Assembly (NCBI RefSeq): GCF_041260155.1
Contig: NC_091932.1
Location: forward strand, 23,523,746-23,587,745
Source of the DNA: Ptychodera flava
Taxonomy: Eukaryota; Hemichordata; Enteropneusta; Ptychoderidae
DNA length: 64,000 nucleotides
Direction of reading: 5' to 3'
The notes below the pieces were generated by a model. That model had not been told where the DNA came from. It was given only the letters and a program-made list of their open reading frames with translations, and ran no database searches. Positions 63,179-64,000 of the stretch are shown one piece after another. A program made the position numbers and the translations under genes. Position 1 is the stretch's first letter. The number at the start of each line of letters is the position of its first letter.

Positions 63179-64000
63179 AATGTTTCCATCGCTGTTGTCA
63201 CTGCTTTTCACATATTCACATATATATGACAAATAAAGCACTCACCATGGTAACAAGCTCGACGCAGCCACACAAACACCGGAAACAAAGGACACGCAAT
63301 AGATAACGAACTTCCAACCAGGAATAAACAGAAGTGACGCCACAAGTGGAGCAAATATCTGTGGCATAAACAGATTGGTAAATACAATGGTGTGTTCTAT
63401 CAATCCGAGAAAATAACATTCGTTATCACCAAGACGACAGGAGTAGACTAAATATTTACAGATATTATATCTCGTATCTCTCCTGTCTGGTAATCTGTCT
63501 GCAAAACATTTTCCATGGTAACTGATTAAGGATTTACATAAATTGACCTGTTTTGTTTTTGTCATATGCATGTAAATGTATGTACACATAACCAAACACT
63601 AGAATAGATGGAAAGGCAAATCTACATATCCTCGACACGGCCACCAATAAACATTCATCCACACGTGCATGGATGTCATGTCTTGCATGTTATGGAGTGA
63701 AATTATACCCTCTGACGGCATATGAAATAATGATACATGACAAGTCATGACACAGAATGTCACAGTCAAGCCGGCGTCACACCAAAACTTTTACACTTAT
63801 CGCGCAAACTGACATGCCACCATTCACGCATGAGTCCAACCAATTCGAGGGAATGTCGAGGAAACAACTCACGAACATGCCAACTGCAAGTGCTTTCCTT
63901 TTCCCGTATTTGTTGAGAAACGTCTGCCATAGCGGTAAGGATACCAACGCTGAAATCTGCAAAATACGTGGATTCTCTATATCAGACGATGATTAACAAA
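61197..64000 (-). CDS. MFSD2A: MFSD2-like lysophospholipid symporter, copy 3 (last five exons; 5' part outside window)
   Basis: Exons in transcript order: 63873-63956, 63246-63358, 62801-62938, 62539-62715, 61197-61257 (stop TAA at 61197-61199). Phases agree and give 190 residues. The first four have exactly the lengths of the matching exons of copies 1 and 2 (84, 113, 138, 177 nt). Visible features: [14 protein letters not shown] (helix 9 region), [35 protein letters not shown] with the family's conserved Lys, the outer-loop Cys in [10 protein letters not shown], and [20 protein letters not shown]. The last exon follows an excellent pyrimidine-rich acceptor and encodes a 19-residue tail ending MSSSTA. 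The tail length and the EERRR block match vertebrate MFSD2A better than copies 1 and 2 do. The helix-2 sodium motif lies outside the window. Same expected role as the other copies. Confidence 0.92.
61567..61930 (+). mobile_element. MITE-like element, family B (+), diverged
   Basis: Aligns from GAAGGTAGAATCAATACTCC to about GTCTTTCAGGTTTGAAACGTG, including 'CTGCCACTTGGGGGCGCTCA'. The ends are worn. It lies in the last intron of MFSD2-like copy 3, opposite in orientation to the next copy. Confidence 0.72.
62052..62416 (-). mobile_element. MITE-like element, family B (minus)
   Basis: Reverse-orientation copy from TGAGGTAGTAGGTATGTCCA to CCCGAGGCGGTTTCTACATTA, with the full interior. With 61567-61930 it forms an inverted pair about 120 bp apart in the last intron of MFSD2-like copy 3. 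Confidence 0.82.
63032..63178. repeat. (CATA)n followed by (TTG)n
   Basis: About 100 bp of CATA units, then a short spacer and about 40 bp of TTG units. In the intron of MFSD2-like copy 3 between 62938 and 63246. Confidence 0.95.

Overview
The window is animal nuclear DNA. Genes are interrupted by GT-AG introns of hundreds to thousands of bases, sequence between exons is AT-rich, and simple repeats and short inverted-repeat transposons are abundant. The proteins resemble bilaterian families closely. An invertebrate, possibly a marine deuterostome, fits best, but the species cannot be fixed from the sequence. All gene models here were built by hand from splice signals, reading phase and family resemblance.

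Four genes are supported. Two run head to tail on the + strand: an MFSD2-like transporter (5568-17015, 14 coding exons, 549 aa) and a sister copy (23620-34782, 14 coding exons, 564 aa). Next on the + strand is PPM1G, a PP2C-family Ser/Thr phosphatase (38852-57949, 9 coding exons, 576 aa), whose first intron is 12.9 kb. On the minus strand, converging on PPM1G, are the last five exons of a third MFSD2-like gene (61197 to beyond the right edge). The three transporters share exon lengths exactly across their bodies, so they are duplicates of one ancestor. Copy 3 looks closest to the canonical vertebrate MFSD2A at its C-terminus. Copies 1 and 2 share a derived [10 protein letters not shown] block and long Ser-rich tails.

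MFSD2 proteins are 12-helix, sodium-coupled lysophosphatidylcholine carriers of the melibiose-carrier family. Copy 2 keeps the two family aspartates in helix 2 (WDAITDP). Copy 1 has Glu and Asn there (WEAVVNP), so its ion coupling may have changed. Copies 1 and 2 both form an acidic dileucine motif (EKxPLL) across the exon 1-2 junction. A second possible first exon (20783-20825) upstream of copy 2 resembles its first exon but ends in a different phase; it would suit a downstream acceptor that skips the motif.

Non-coding content: at least six families of short inverted-repeat elements (MITE-like), one with ten copies; a 5'-truncated LINE in PPM1G intron 5; two hairpins near 21.2 and 21.6 kb; a degenerate tandem array of about 145-bp units in copy 1 intron 5; a minisatellite of about 20-23 bp units in PPM1G intron 1; and many (TA)n, (GATA)n, (CT)n and (CATA)n tracts. 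No tRNA, rRNA, CRISPR array or retrovirus-like element was recognised.
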